Assembly (NCBI GenBank): GCA_903772945.1
Contig: CAICTM010000389.1
Location: 1 to 64,000, forward strand
From: Seminavis robusta
Lineage: Eukaryota > Bacillariophyta > Bacillariophyceae > Naviculales > Naviculaceae
DNA: 64,000 nt
Reading direction: 5' to 3'
The notes beneath the pieces are model-generated. The model was given only the letters and a program-made list of their open reading frames with translations, did not search any database and had not been told where the DNA came from. Shown one piece after another: positions 32,610 through 43,623 of the stretch. Position numbers and translations under genes: made by a program. Each line of letters begins with the position of its first letter. Position 1 is the first letter of the stretch.

Positions 32610-34295
32610 GTTTTGCGTACATATATGCATACCGGTAGTGCTTTGGATTCATCTTGTTTTAGAGAGGGCTTGGAGATGCATCCGCACTACTTTACGTCCT
32701 TTCTCATTGTCGATCCGGTCCGCACGTCTTCTTTGTACCCGTAATAAAGCATCATTGAGGTGCCAGGATTGCTGCGGATGGTACTCTACGTGTGGTGATC
32801 TGCCGTTGGTGCGTTTCTGGCAGCTTGGTTTGGGGTGGATGGAATGAGCGCTGTCGTCAACGGCAACTTGCACGTGAGTAGGGGAATCGAATCGAGTTAG
32901 AGGAAGGTCCATCCCCTTACAAGCTACTTGGTAGCTTGCAGCTTGCACCTGAGGAGCGCGGCTGTTTCCCGTATCCCGGCAATCTGGGCCACGCACGGGG
33001 ACGAAGTTGGAAAGGGGCTACAATTGCGTTGGCACAAAACTATTTGTAAACTCACGGTGCGGGCCTATGGCTGGATACGCTACTACTAGTACAGTCGTAG
33101 GAGCCAGTCTAGATAATCATCGAACGTGCTTTAGAACTTTGATGATTTGATTGCGGTCCTGTCAACTGCATGTACGAGTTGCACAGTGGGAATCGGGGTC
33201 AACTCCCGACCGAGTGCCTTGTAGTGTGGATCTCGCTTGGGACAATGCGTTCCTGACCAGAAGTCTTCAGGTTTCTTTCCGCCGCAATGACGCTTGTGTA
33301 GCAGCTTGGTGGGTGCCTGTCCAGGTGGCAGCTTCCCTGTTGGCTCTACGTTCTTAGAGCAGTATTCAACTGTTTCAAGATCGGAATTGCCAGCCCATGC
33401 AGAAGACCATCGCGTTGGAGAAAAGGGGCAAACATGTTGTCCACTCGTACCTTGTCTCCAAATGCAGGAGTACTGTACCGTCACTGGCTTCGACCGTACG
33501 CGACAACTGGTGCCAAACGTTCGAGAATTTCGACTTGGGTCGATTCCCCCCAAGTTCCAATCATACCAGTACCATTGAATTTCTTGGATGTACTTGGCTT
33601 GAGTACGTGGTTAAAGGGTCCTACGAAGCTCTTATCGGGCGCTTGGGCGAATGCGCACAGGAGACGTTGTCTCGATCGTTGCTGTTCGGTAGTTTGCTCT
33701 CGTTCGAGGTTCGAGCCACGGGTGCCGCGAAAGAGGACCCATTGTTTTGTAGAGCAATTTCTTGTGGAGAATGGGCTGCGGCGAATGGACCAGGCAGTAC
33801 GACTGCGGGAACCACATGGAGAGTTCTGTGGGCTTGATGTCCTTTGTATTTTTACTGTCACTCAAGCTCAGCTCGTTCAAGCTCTTGTAGGTAGCAAATC
33901 AACACTGTCAAAGCCCTTGGATCGAATCTCGACAATGAGTCTCTGGTAATCATCTCCAAGAAAGGAGCACCAAGAAAGGAAAGTCTGCAAGTCCGTCCCA
34001 TGGTTGTTCCTGGCCAGAGTGAGCGTGACGGTGAAAACATATTCGATTGAATGACCCCCCATATATTGAATGATCAATGATTCGATTCGATTACATGTAC
34101 AGTAGTCACCAAGGAAGGCTCGATTTGACATCGAATGAAGATTCAAACTTACTTCCGACAGCTCAGTCGTGTTTTTAGGCTTCAGGTTTGAGCTGCTGCT
34201 TTCCACGCTGCCGCTACTAGCTAGTAGTAGCACGACATGGATCTCATTCATCTTCGCCCAACAGGCAACAAACGACCCGCAAAACCCGAGAAACA
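32610..34295. other. Intergenic, 1.7 kb
   Basis: Several overlapping frames of 100-170 codons on both strands between 33,100 and 33,950, none with a recognisable motif and none clearly better than its antisense. I see nothing I can name. The final ~200 bp are the promoter of the PARP-like gene. Confidence 0.45.
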
Positions 34296-35636
34296 ATGTC
34301 GTTCGACAGCAACAACAACAGCAGTAACGCCAACAATGGTGTCCCTGGCACCATCACCTTCCCAGCGGGAGGTAATCCAAACGTCAGTTTGAATCAAAAT
34401 GATTGCTTTGTAACGGCAAAATACGGCGACTTGCGAGCGCTAGGCGTGAACGGCATAATCTCCTTCTTCCACAAGGCGTGTCGGTCCCCTGAATTTGCGG
34501 GAAAATGCAAGGGCTTCACGTGTCCAACCTTCATGCCGAACTATGAGCTCATTCCTGGAGTCAGCGCAGTGACGAAATTCCAAAATGCTCTGGTCGGTCT
34601 GCCGGACCAAGCAGAACTGGGCGTTGTTTTTCACGGAACTCCAGAAACCAACATTCACGCAATTAGCACCGGAGGTCTCGACCCCGCCAAGCGAAAGGGT
34701 CAAGCATATGGCCCAGGAGAGTATTTCTCCAAAGACCCTGGCGTTTCGGTTAGCTACTGTCGCAATGGTGGAAAGATGCTGGTCTTTGTTGTGGTCCTTC
34801 CTCCTCCTCCGTCCTCGATGCAAGGCGCCAATGCACCAAGGCACTCTTCCCGCCCAGCGGCCTATGTCGTTGTGGAGAACAACAATCACCAGCTTCCCAT
34901 CGGTACGTTGGCATTCTCCTCGGTCGACCACAATGTGATGATGAATTCACAACAACTCCAACAGAAACTGCTCTCGCTCAACAAGCAAGTTGAAGACCGC
35001 ATCAAGGCAGCCGAGGAGGCTCAAATCAAAGCTGAAATCATCCAAGCTCTTATTGCCGGGCACGTTGACTTGGCATCCGAAACCTACATTGAATACAAGG
35101 ACAAATTCAGTGAATTGAGCCGGAAGGAGATCGCATGGTACGTCCAGAGTTTGATTGGGACGGACGAACGATTCTCCGTCTTCTTTCCAGACCTGCCGGA
35201 ACCCATGGACAACACAAAGCTCGCTCATACTATGGTGCAAAGTGTGGACTATGCGATAGCTCACGAGACCCAGGCACTGTATCAGTTGCAAGTAGCGCAA
35301 AACGCCCTGAACAAACAGAAAGACGAGGAAAACAAACTTGATGACATGATTGCCAACAAAAAGGCAGACAACAAAAAGAAGCTCAAGGTCGCTGCAAAGC
35401 GTCAACGAGACACCGCTTCTTCTGTGATTTCTGGAATCATGCAGAATCTCATCAAAAACCGAACGGATATAGCATCGGAACTTTACGAAAAGGCCGAGCG
35501 AAAATCTCGATTGGACGGGTTTGCCAAACGAGAAATTGCTCAATGTGTTTACCGGCTTGTGGACGACAAAAGCTTGATCCCCATCTTGTTTCCTGATTTG
35601 CCAGAACCCGACACATCATCCAAGAAGCCGTGCTGA
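34296..35636 (+). CDS. PARP catalytic-fold (ADP-ribosyltransferase-like) protein with duplicated C-terminal repeat
   Basis: Single exon, 446 residues. Residues about 108-205 match the PARP catalytic fold: LGVVFHGTPETNI (His113), GQAYGPGEYFSKDP (Tyr143), KMLVFVVVL, and a terminal strand AAYVVVENNNHQLPIG. His and Tyr of the H-Y-(E/I) triad are present; the third position appears non-Glu, as in mono-ADP-ribosyltransferases or inactive members. The Asn/Ser-rich N-terminus is disordered. After the catalytic part, a helical segment of about 57 residues occurs twice (about 246-303 and 378-438), each ending in FPDLPEP and separated by a Lys/Gln-rich coiled-coil-like linker. I do not recognise this repeat. 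NAD-dependent protein modification is the expected role; target unknown. Confidence 0.75.
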   Translation: MSFDSNNNSSNANNGVPGTITFPAGGNPNVSLNQNDCFVTAKYGDLRALGVNGIISFFHKACRSPEFAGKCKGFTCPTFMPNYELIPGVSAVTKFQNALVGLPDQAELGVVFHGTPETNIHAISTGGLDPAKRKGQAYGPGEYFSKDPGVSVSYCRNGGKMLVFVVVLPPPPSSMQGANAPRHSSRPAAYVVVENNNHQLPIGTLAFSSVDHNVMMNSQQLQQKLLSLNKQVEDRIKAAEEAQIKAEIIQALIAGHVDLASETYIEYKDKFSELSRKEIAWYVQSLIGTDERFSVFFPDLPEPMDNTKLAHTMVQSVDYAIAHETQALYQLQVAQNALNKQKDEENKLDDMIANKKADNKKKLKVAAKRQRDTASSVISGIMQNLIKNRTDIASELYEKAERKSRLDGFAKREIAQCVYRLVDDKSLIPILFPDLPEPDTSSKKPC

Positions 35637-35928
35637 CTGGCACCGGAACATGACAAACACAAACACACGCACGACGATAGCTCCAGTCTATTTTCAAAGG
35701 AAGGAAACTGTCTCGAAGATCGGCGAAAAGCTGGGGGTGGGATATACGCGTTGGCCTAGGCCGCCGACCCCGAAATAAAACTACAACATAAGACATACTA
35801 GCTATAGAAGACAATGCTTCGTCGTTTCCTTGTTCGTGGGGACCCAGATGTCGGCTTAACCGCGCAATTCTCCGATGCCCTGTATCATCACTCAATTTAT
35901 CTATCATTACTCAGCTTTTTTTTCTAGT

Positions 35929-37581
35929 TCAACTGGATTTTTCCGCCGCTTGTGCCATCATTTCATCCAACTTGTCCAGTTGATCCAGAGGACAATCCAC
36001 TTGGATGGCTTCGCCGTTCTTGTCCTTGGTACGCAAATCTTTCACTCTGACGACACCCTTTTCAATCTCCGAGGGAGCCACAAACACCATTCGCTGCGCT
36101 CCGGTCACATCCGCGTGCTTGAAGGAATTGGCAACCTTTTTCTTGGGTGTTGGCATGAGATCCACAGACTTGCCCGTTTTTCGGAGACCAGCAGCAACCT
36201 TACTGGCTGCCCCGTAAAGCTCTGGACTGTAAGCACAAACGACATAGTCCAAGAACCCGGTCGACAAATCAGGTAGCTTGTTGCATTCCTTCAACAGTTC
36301 CATAATGACGCAATCACCAAATCCAAATCCGACGCATGGAATTTGACATTTCGCACCTCCATAGAGCTCCAGCAGACGGTCGTACCGGCCTCCACCCATG
36401 ATGGCCCGCAGTTGTCCCCTACGGTCGAACGCCTCCCAAACAATTCCAGTGTAGTACGCCAGACCACGAACGACGGAAGCATCGAGGACCAAGTAGTCGG
36501 ATATTCCGTAATCCACGGCCAGTTCAAAGAGTCGCTTGACGTCATTGATTGCTGGATTATCCTTTCCAGCATCTCCTAGTTGGTTGGCCAGTTCGTCAAT
36601 GGACTTTGCCTCTAGGGATTGAAGAATATCGGCGGCGGCTTCTGGCTTGACATCGACGTCTTCTCCCAGCATGCAAGTGACAGCCTCGGCTCCAATTTTG
36701 TCGAGCTTGTCAATGATGACACATGCTTTGGCAAAGATATCTTCTCCTTTATCATTTTTGGAGCCCTTTTCAATGCCATGTTTGGCCAGGATGGCTTCGA
36801 GCACAGCTCTGGAATTGACCTTGATACCAACCTCCTTGGAGGTGATACCCACTCGCTCAAAAAAGGAGACGGCGGCCGCCAGCAATTCCAATTCGGCATG
36901 GACATGTTCGACGCCCACGACATCCATATTCCACTGATAGTGTTCTCGCTTTCTTCCTCGTTGCGTGGTTTCAAAGCGCCAGCATTGAGGAATGGAATAC
37001 CACTTGAGCGGGAGCGGCACACGCACATCTCCCGTTTGCAGATTGGTTTTATTGAGTACCATGCGCGCCAATGTGGGCGTCATTTCCGGTCGCAACGTGA
37101 CCCGCGCTCCTTCCTGATCCGTAAACGCGTACATTTGTCCGGTGATTTCTTCGCCGGCTTTGCGTTCGTACAACCGGACGTGCTCCAAGACGGGAGCATC
37201 GTATTGCGAGAATCCAAACATACGGGCCGTTTCGTGGAACTGATCAAAGAGCCAGGATTGCACGCGGTACTCTTCGGGATAAAAGTCGCGGGTCCCCGAA
37301 GGCGGTTCCAGCGTTTCAATGGTAGCGCCTCCCGCCAACGCGTCGCCGCCGCCGGCTTCCAATTCCGCCACCAAGGAATCGAGTTCTTTGGTAATCTTCT
37401 TTTCGCTCCATTCTTTCTTGTTGAATTCATCTGCCAAACGTTTCGCCATGGCCGAGCACTTGACTTTGCGTTCCTTGCGAGCCGCGGCATCGGCGTCGTC
37501 TTTGGGAGGACCCTTGGGTTGAGGACCGAACGATTGCCACTCGGTCACCATGGGCATCGTGAAGGGGGCTGAAATAGGCAT
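35929..37581 (-). CDS. hisS: Histidyl-tRNA synthetase
   Basis: 550 residues, single exon. Class II aminoacyl-tRNA synthetase that charges tRNA-His. Motif 1 region PPSGTRDFYPEE, motif 2 region WRFETTQRGRKREHYQWNMD with the ATP-binding Arg, the histidine-binding HisA motif ASVVRGLAYYTGIVWEAFD, and motif 3 GGGRYDRLLELYGG are all visible. The C-terminal anticodon-binding domain runs from YVVCAYSPELYG to the end. The N-terminal ~100 residues are a Lys/Glu-rich helical extension (KRLADEFNKKEWSEKKITKE), similar to WHEP-like extensions of eukaryotic enzymes. No obvious organelle presequence, so a cytosolic enzyme is most likely. RGLAYYTG differs from the common RGLDYYTG at one position. Confidence 0.95.
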   Translation of the reverse strand: MPISAPFTMPMVTEWQSFGPQPKGPPKDDADAAARKERKVKCSAMAKRLADEFNKKEWSEKKITKELDSLVAELEAGGGDALAGGATIETLEPPSGTRDFYPEEYRVQSWLFDQFHETARMFGFSQYDAPVLEHVRLYERKAGEEITGQMYAFTDQEGARVTLRPEMTPTLARMVLNKTNLQTGDVRVPLPLKWYSIPQCWRFETTQRGRKREHYQWNMDVVGVEHVHAELELLAAAVSFFERVGITSKEVGIKVNSRAVLEAILAKHGIEKGSKNDKGEDIFAKACVIIDKLDKIGAEAVTCMLGEDVDVKPEAAADILQSLEAKSIDELANQLGDAGKDNPAINDVKRLFELAVDYGISDYLVLDASVVRGLAYYTGIVWEAFDRRGQLRAIMGGGRYDRLLELYGGAKCQIPCVGFGFGDCVIMELLKECNKLPDLSTGFLDYVVCAYSPELYGAASKVAAGLRKTGKSVDLMPTPKKKVANSFKHADVTGAQRMVFVAPSEIEKGVVRVKDLRTKDKNGEAIQVDCPLDQLDKLDEMMAQAAEKSS

Positions 37582-39478
37582 GGTTTCGGATCTATCTATT
37601 TAGTTACTTTTTCTTTTCTTTTCTTTGCTTGTAGGTTGCTGCTTCCTTTGGTAGATTGCACAAGCTATAACAACTTTGTATCTTTCGCTTGCAGTCCGTT
37701 TGTTTGCTTTGGCATTGCCACCAACGTTTCGCGCAAGTTTGATGATCCAGAGCCACCAATCCCTTCGCAACGGGTAGCGGCCAGACCGTGACTCATTCAA
37801 TCGTTGGTCTGGATGGAAACCCTGCAGAGCTGCAATTGACCCCTTCGTCTTCTTCGGAGAAAACCAAGATACTACCAAGATACTAGTAGCTGGACGCAGG
37901 CTACCAGTACAGTACCAGCTCTGGTACGGTATCCGTACAGCAAGTGCAGTTCCAAGGATTGCATTACATGTACTCAAATAAAAGAAAGCCATCCAGCGTC
38001 CTCGTTGCCTGGTTTGGGTGTGGCCATCTTGAAACCAAACTGCACTTTCTGCACAAGGGCAGCTGAGGAGGAAGCAGCACCAGCTGCTTGGATTAGCTTC
38101 TAGCTAGCAGCTACATGTACCTACTACCAGGTTGCTTGCCCTGGGCTGTGATTGACTGTTTGGGTTGCGTTTCCTTCGCTGACTGCCTGAACTGATGTTT
38201 CTAATCGGGAAAGGGCAGCAGCAGGTTATTGACATGAGACTGATACTGTACCAGTTTGCATAAACCGCCCAGATGGCTGGCAGCTGGCAGGTAGTGGCAT
38301 TTAAATTTGTCCAGTCAGTTGTCCAGTCAGTCCTTAGCTTTGGCCATCATGAAGCTGCCAGCCAGCACTATTCTTGCTGCTTATTTCTACTTGTATCCTC
38401 TCTTCGACCAGCGGCTGGCTGTTCCAGCACCGTTTCCAACCTTGTTCGATCATCATTGAGCGAATTCGAATCCTTTCTTGGAAGCTTGGAAGCAAGATCT
38501 ATTGCCGATGACGACTGCTGTGAGTGTAATCGATCCCATTCTTGGAAGCAAGGTCTATTGCCCATGATAACTTTAGGGGAACAGAGGGGCGAAAGTTCCA
38601 TTGCCCCATTGACTTGGAGGGAAGGTTTCTGCTTTTTTGAGAAGAAACAATGGATGGTCAAAAGCTGGCTGAGTCAGAGAGTCACCAGCACCTGTACCCC
38701 CATTGAAATAGCTTCGCATGTGGGATCTTGCTACTAGCTACGGTAGCGTGTGCCTTGAAGAGGGCTGCTGTGTTGTGGTTGAGTGGTCGAGTGCATCGAA
38801 AGAGTGATCGGAGATGGTACGATGGTACGATGGTACCAGTGTGCATAATGCATTGAGTGGTGTCGTGTTCTCGAATGTAGGCGACGGTCATAGTCTTTGG
38901 GTCACTCGAAAAGAATTCAGAATGGACACTTTCTAGTGCCACCACGGTATTGGAGACAACCACGAACAGCGAGGACACAAGCTGCGTCGAAATAGCAGCA
39001 GCTGGCCATCTGGAATCCTTTAGCAGCCACCTCAGCGAAACAGCAACACAGCCAAAGAAAAACACATCTGTATCAGCACTTTCTACGCCTCATACCTTCT
39101 CTCCGACTGAGACTCAGTAGAGAATAAAGAAGGCAAACAGCCCTGCTATTTATTTGGCAATCAAAGAAGGCAGCTATTGACCTACAGACCCACAGCTGTA
39201 GTTCGTCCAATTACTGCTGTCCTACTCTGTAGTCAATCTTTCTCAGCCTTCCTGACATACTTGCTGCAGATTCTCATCTCATTTTACGCACATACTATTA
39301 TTCGCTGGGACCAAGCGACTGCGCGCAATCAACTTTTTGCCTGTGATTGCGCTTTTCTCGTCACTCATCATAATACACAGTTTGGATCTTGCTACTGTAG
39401 CAAGTGAACATCACCCTTTAATAACACCAGCAAACACGTCAACAACAAACCCATTATTACAAACATCACATCATCGTC
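37582..39478. other. Intergenic, 1.9 kb
   Basis: No gene recognised. Contains a short imperfect direct repeat (TCTTGGAAGC...AAG.TCTATTGCC, about 38474-38508 and 38540-38570) and a run of three GATGGTAC words at about 38813-38837. The right end is the promoter of the LRR gene. Confidence 0.5.
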
Positions 39479-40762
39479 ATGGGATATCACAACAGCCACC
39501 AAGAGATTCGCGTGTTGAGCGTCGAAGATGCGATTGAGACTCTCACCAAGCTGGAACATCGTCTGAAAGAAGGCACCAGCGTGAAGCAACGGAAACGCGT
39601 CAAGGGCGTACAATCCTTATCTCTCACACTGGCTCTGGCCGACACCTCTGTTCCACAAGACGAACAGCTAGTGACTCTGTGCCAAGGGGTAGCACGATGC
39701 TTTCCCAAATTGAAGAGTCTGCAGCTCTCATCCGAAATAGAACACGAAGAACACCCAGAATCACACGGCCACACCTTTTGTATTCCCGTCCAAGCACTGA
39801 CAGCTCTGTTACATCCCAATAAAGGTTTGAAGAAACTCAACGAACTCACACTCGATGGTCTCTACTTTCACGCAAACGACGAGTCGATTCGGATCCTCGT
39901 CAAGGCCATCTCTCGACACGACGGAATCAAAAAGTGCTACCTATACGATACCAAGATGACCAACCTCAGTTCCGGACGCAGTGCCATGGAAAAGTTTGTC
40001 AGTGCCATTGCCAAGAAAGTAGAAAAGTTGGTCATTATCGGATGTCGACTGGCAGCACTGGAAGAAGCCGAAGCGGGTGTATGGGATGGATCCTGTCTCG
40101 TCAAGCTCTGTCGGTCCACCACTCTGCAAGAAGTCAAGCTGCACAACATTCGAGAACTCCAAGAAGAACACATGGTACTCATGTCTCAAGCACTCACTAC
40201 CAACACTTCCATTCGAAAACTCAGCATCCTCAAGACCCAAGAGTTGGCTGATCTTCCACCCGAAGAAAGTCTGCATGCCAGCAATCATCGTCAACTGGAC
40301 AAGAAAAAGAAGAAAAAGTCCTCGCGCCGAAGCAACCGTCAGACACTCTCCTCGGATGCCGGGACACTGGCCATGGCCAACATGCTGCGGGAGAATACCA
40401 CTCTGGAGGAAATCTGCCTCAGTGCCGTGGACTTTAACGAGTACTCGGCCATGTTCTTGGGAAATGCACTCGAGCAAGACAATACCACATTGCGAGAATT
40501 GTGGCTCATGATCCCGGCGCACAATGGAGGGACATCGTCCTTTCCGGTCGATGATCGTCGTATCGAACACTATCTGCGCCTCAATCGCGCGGGACGTTAT
40601 CGTGTCATGCAACAGGCAGCCGATGCAGGAGGTTCCATGATACCGACTGGAGACGAGAGAAAGTTTTGGATCAACACACTGCTCGTATCCAAGCGAGACA
40701 TTGACTGTTCCTTCTTTCTGCTCCGCAACATGCCGTCGCTTTGTGATGGGACCATTCGATGA
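39479..40762 (+). CDS. Leucine-rich-repeat (RNI-like) protein of diatom type
   Basis: Single exon, 427 residues. Irregular leucine-rich repeats cover most of the protein: LKSLQLSSEI, LKKLNELTLDGLYF, VEKLVIIGCRL, LQEVKLHNIREL, SIRKLSILKTQEL, TLEEICLSAVDF and TLRELWLM, each followed by a helix with AL.xN or similar. This resembles ribonuclease-inhibitor-like repeats, which make a curved protein-binding scaffold. A basic KKKKKKSSRRSNR loop interrupts the repeats. The end LRLNRAGRYRVM...FWINTL......LLRNMPSLC is a C-terminal cap seen in many diatom LRR proteins (from general knowledge, not checked). Binding partner and location are unknown; no signal peptide. Confidence 0.7.
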   Translation: MGYHNSHQEIRVLSVEDAIETLTKLEHRLKEGTSVKQRKRVKGVQSLSLTLALADTSVPQDEQLVTLCQGVARCFPKLKSLQLSSEIEHEEHPESHGHTFCIPVQALTALLHPNKGLKKLNELTLDGLYFHANDESIRILVKAISRHDGIKKCYLYDTKMTNLSSGRSAMEKFVSAIAKKVEKLVIIGCRLAALEEAEAGVWDGSCLVKLCRSTTLQEVKLHNIRELQEEHMVLMSQALTTNTSIRKLSILKTQELADLPPEESLHASNHRQLDKKKKKKSSRRSNRQTLSSDAGTLAMANMLRENTTLEEICLSAVDFNEYSAMFLGNALEQDNTTLRELWLMIPAHNGGTSSFPVDDRRIEHYLRLNRAGRYRVMQQAADAGGSMIPTGDERKFWINTLLVSKRDIDCSFFLLRNMPSLCDGTIR

Positions 40763-41095
40763 TAGAATGGCCTTTGGGTTCTGTGTGCCTCTACCACATG
40801 TTTTAGCCTCCCCTTCCGTCTTCCAATAAAGCAACGAATTCTAAAAACAAATAGAGCAACTTATCTTTTGATTGACATTCTAGCAAGTAGGCACAAACTC
40901 AACATGATTATATGGAAGTTTGGTGCGAACCTCTAGTAGCTAGAGCGCACAAATGGCTACATCGCTATCTCCTAGAGCTATCAAAAACGACCGAGGAATC
41001 AAAAACAGAGAAGACCAGCCAGCTTTGCTACTCTGTACTAACTCGTGTCGCAGTAGTAGTATAAAAATTGTGAAGTCTCAGAGGGCACTATAACT
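40763..41095. other. Convergent intergenic spacer
   Basis: 3' flanks of the LRR gene and the t6A dehydratase gene; an AATAAA-like signal (CCAATAAAGC) at about 40824. No gene. Confidence 0.6.
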
Positions 41096-42651
41096 TTAGC
41101 CATAGTATCCATCAATGTTACATGATGCCAACCGTTTTTCAATCACTTGCTGAACCTCCTGCGGAATAGAGTCCTTTCCGATGTCGTCAAATTTCTTCAA
41201 GGCGGCCACCCCCATGAGAACCAAGTTGTTGCACAGTGTTGGTTTGCTCTTGTCCCACCTCACAAGTTCCAAGACGTTTCCCAACCGATCCCCCGTGACA
41301 GCACAACGATTGCGCCACACTTCCATTAAATATGACATGTCGTCTTGATCAATCTTTAGCGGCCCAATCCATGTCCCATCCACCAAGACTCCTTGCGGAG
41401 GAAGGTTTGCCGCATCCAAACTGTTGCTGTTGTTGTTGCTCGAGGACACAACGTCTTTGGTGATCCGTTCCTCCCGTCGTTTCAAGTGTTGATACATTCG
41501 ATTGCGAACATTCTTGCCCAACCGTTCTCCTGTCACGGGGGACATGGGCTTGCCCCCCAATTCGCAGAGTGCCATGGCCGCCAAAGTTTGTCCCATGACC
41601 GCCGGCATGGTCCCTAGTACGGGCAAGACGCGTATCCTCATGCCGTCGACGGCGCCAAACGTATGCACTCCTTGTGCTTTTTGTTCGGGTGTAAAGTCGG
41701 CCAATTTGACGACTGGTTTTTCGGAACTATAGATAATGGCCAGTTTCTCCATGTTTTCCAAATAATCTGATCCATCCACACCACTGGTACTGGTTTGTTG
41801 CGTTTTGAGTATTCGTTTCATGGATTGTCGCAATTTACTAGCCAGAGGATCTTTGGCAGCCGTTCTCAAGTCGGAGATGTGCAAGCGGGTAACATCCGAC
41901 TTTCCACCAGCTCCCATGCAGGAATAGACGCGAATGTTGTTTTGGAGGCAGTGTGCCAAAAGAGCCGCCTTGGTGGGGACGTCATCAATTGCATCAATCA
42001 CCAAGTCCCATTGTTGTTTAGTAGTATCGTGAGGAAGCTGCAAGAGGCGTTCTCCATTTTCTTGCGTGTACATTTCGGCCATGGCTTCGACGCGCAAGTG
42101 TTTGGGATCGGGACAAATCTTTTCTAGGAAATCTTTCATGCAGGTCACTTTGGGGATCCCCACATCTGCCAAGGTGGCACAGGCATGTCGATTCAAACTG
42201 GAGACTGTCACTTGATCAAAGTCAATGAGACGAAGATGTCCCACTCCAGCTCGTCCCAGCTAAACAATAAACCAGATAGAATGGAAGTAAGTGTGGTTAG
42301 AATGGTTAGAACCATCCCCTGGAAATTGTACAATCCAACACTGAACTGCACTGAACCTACCATATGAGCTACGTGAGAACCAACACCACCCACCCCGACG
42401 ACAAGAATGGAAGAGTTCTTGAGACGATCCATTCCCTCTTCGCCAAAATAGAGAGTGTGCCGCGAGAGTTGCTCATCGCGAATTTCACCGGGAAGGTCCA
42501 CGGCTTTGCCTGTATACGACTTGGTTTCACTTTTCTTTGGAGTCTTCTTTCTCAAGTGCGAAACCATCCAGACTCCTGCTAGAGCCGCGGCGGTTCCCAG
42601 GGCAAAGCCTGTCAGAGCCGCCGTGTTGCGAGAGGACGACAACGACGCCAT
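41096..42651 (-). CDS. tRNA threonylcarbamoyladenosine dehydratase (TcdA/Tcd1-like, E1/ThiF fold)
   Basis: About 484 residues from exons 42651..42361 and 42259..41096, with a 101-bp phase-0 intron (ATG|GTAGGT...TTTAG|CTG). ATP-dependent enzyme that cyclises t6A37 in tRNAs to ct6A. The adenylation motif ILVVGVGGVGSHVA is followed, only after splicing, by LGRAGVGHLRLIDFD and QVTVSSLNRHA, typical of CsdL/TcdA. DLVIDAIDDVPTKAALL and RVYSCMGAGGKSDVTR match the rest of the E1-like fold. A hydrophobic segment (about residues 12-32) near the N-terminus mirrors the membrane anchor of the yeast Tcd1/Tcd2 mitochondrial outer-membrane proteins, so the same location is likely. The C-terminal ~150 residues are an extension absent from the bacterial enzyme. 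The start is the first ATG; the frame upstream has only TTG. Confidence 0.88.
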
Positions 42652-43623
42652 GGTCGAGGGCAGCAAGTGATGAGTGCTTCCGTAGATAATTTCCCTACTC
42701 TAATCCCCCCTTTCAAAGTGATGAGTGATGAGTGAAGTGTGAAGGGGCGCAAAAAAGCAACGGTTGGGAGGCGCCCGTGACTAACCAATTCGTGACTAAT
42801 TGTCAAACAATAGCTCAAAGACGCAACGGCACCTTCGAAGCCGCCCAGAAGGCACCTTATTGCAATAACCTATAGCATAGGATTAGACTGCTAGCCTACT
42901 TATGCAACCATGCATGCACACTGAGCTCTTTTCTACACTTCACACCAACAATGCACCGTACCGGTAGCTGTTGCGGCGAACCTCCAGCCTCTTGCGTCTG
43001 AAAAGGTGGATTTGCTCATTCAGCCGTTCCAACCAACTGGATCCACCTTTGGCAGTCAGGGACAGATTGATCAATCCGCCCGCGGGATTTCATGGCCAAA
43101 AAAGAATCGATGATGTCTTGTCGTCGTCACAGCACCGACGCAAACCTTCATGTGGAAGCAAGCCACGACTTGGAGGTTTTGAGCAGCCCTACTACGGTGG
43201 CTAGCTAGCTACCGTACCTACGCATAGCTCGTTCCTGCGGTGCAAGGAGTCAATGGATGCGGCATCATACCTCGCCGCTTACCGGTACCGGGAACCTTGG
43301 CATTGAGCTTTTTGGCAGAGATGAATGACACGGAGCAACATCATGTTTACTGTGGAGGTTTTAGTAGGTACTCTGGACAAAAACTAGGCCACAAAATGCG
43401 TCGCAAAAATTTGAAATTCCTAAATGAAGTTGTCATTTCATCACAATTTAGTCTCTTTTTTTGGTGATTGTCACAATGACGCAATCAGGACGAAAACAAA
43501 CAAAAAGGAGCATTGCCCAGCATTGAATTCCCTCATCATAGATCTACTGCATGTAACATCCGCATTACATCCAGTGCAACAAACAACAATACTGTACGAG
43601 GTTTCTTGATAAAACGCAAAACA
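42652..43623. other. Divergent intergenic region
   Basis: 5' flank of the t6A dehydratase gene and of the first Cys-module gene. No gene found. TACCGGTA at 43280-43287. Confidence 0.55.

Noticed and set aside
33131-33949. Several overlapping frames of 100-170 codons
   Set aside because: Both strands are equally open, none has a domain signature and start contexts are poor.
36619-37572. 317-codon plus-strand frame
   Set aside because: It is antisense to histidyl-tRNA synthetase, whose motifs are unambiguous; the frame is a by-product of codon bias.
39941-40834. 297-codon minus-strand frame
   Set aside because: Antisense to the LRR gene, which has clear leucine periodicity.
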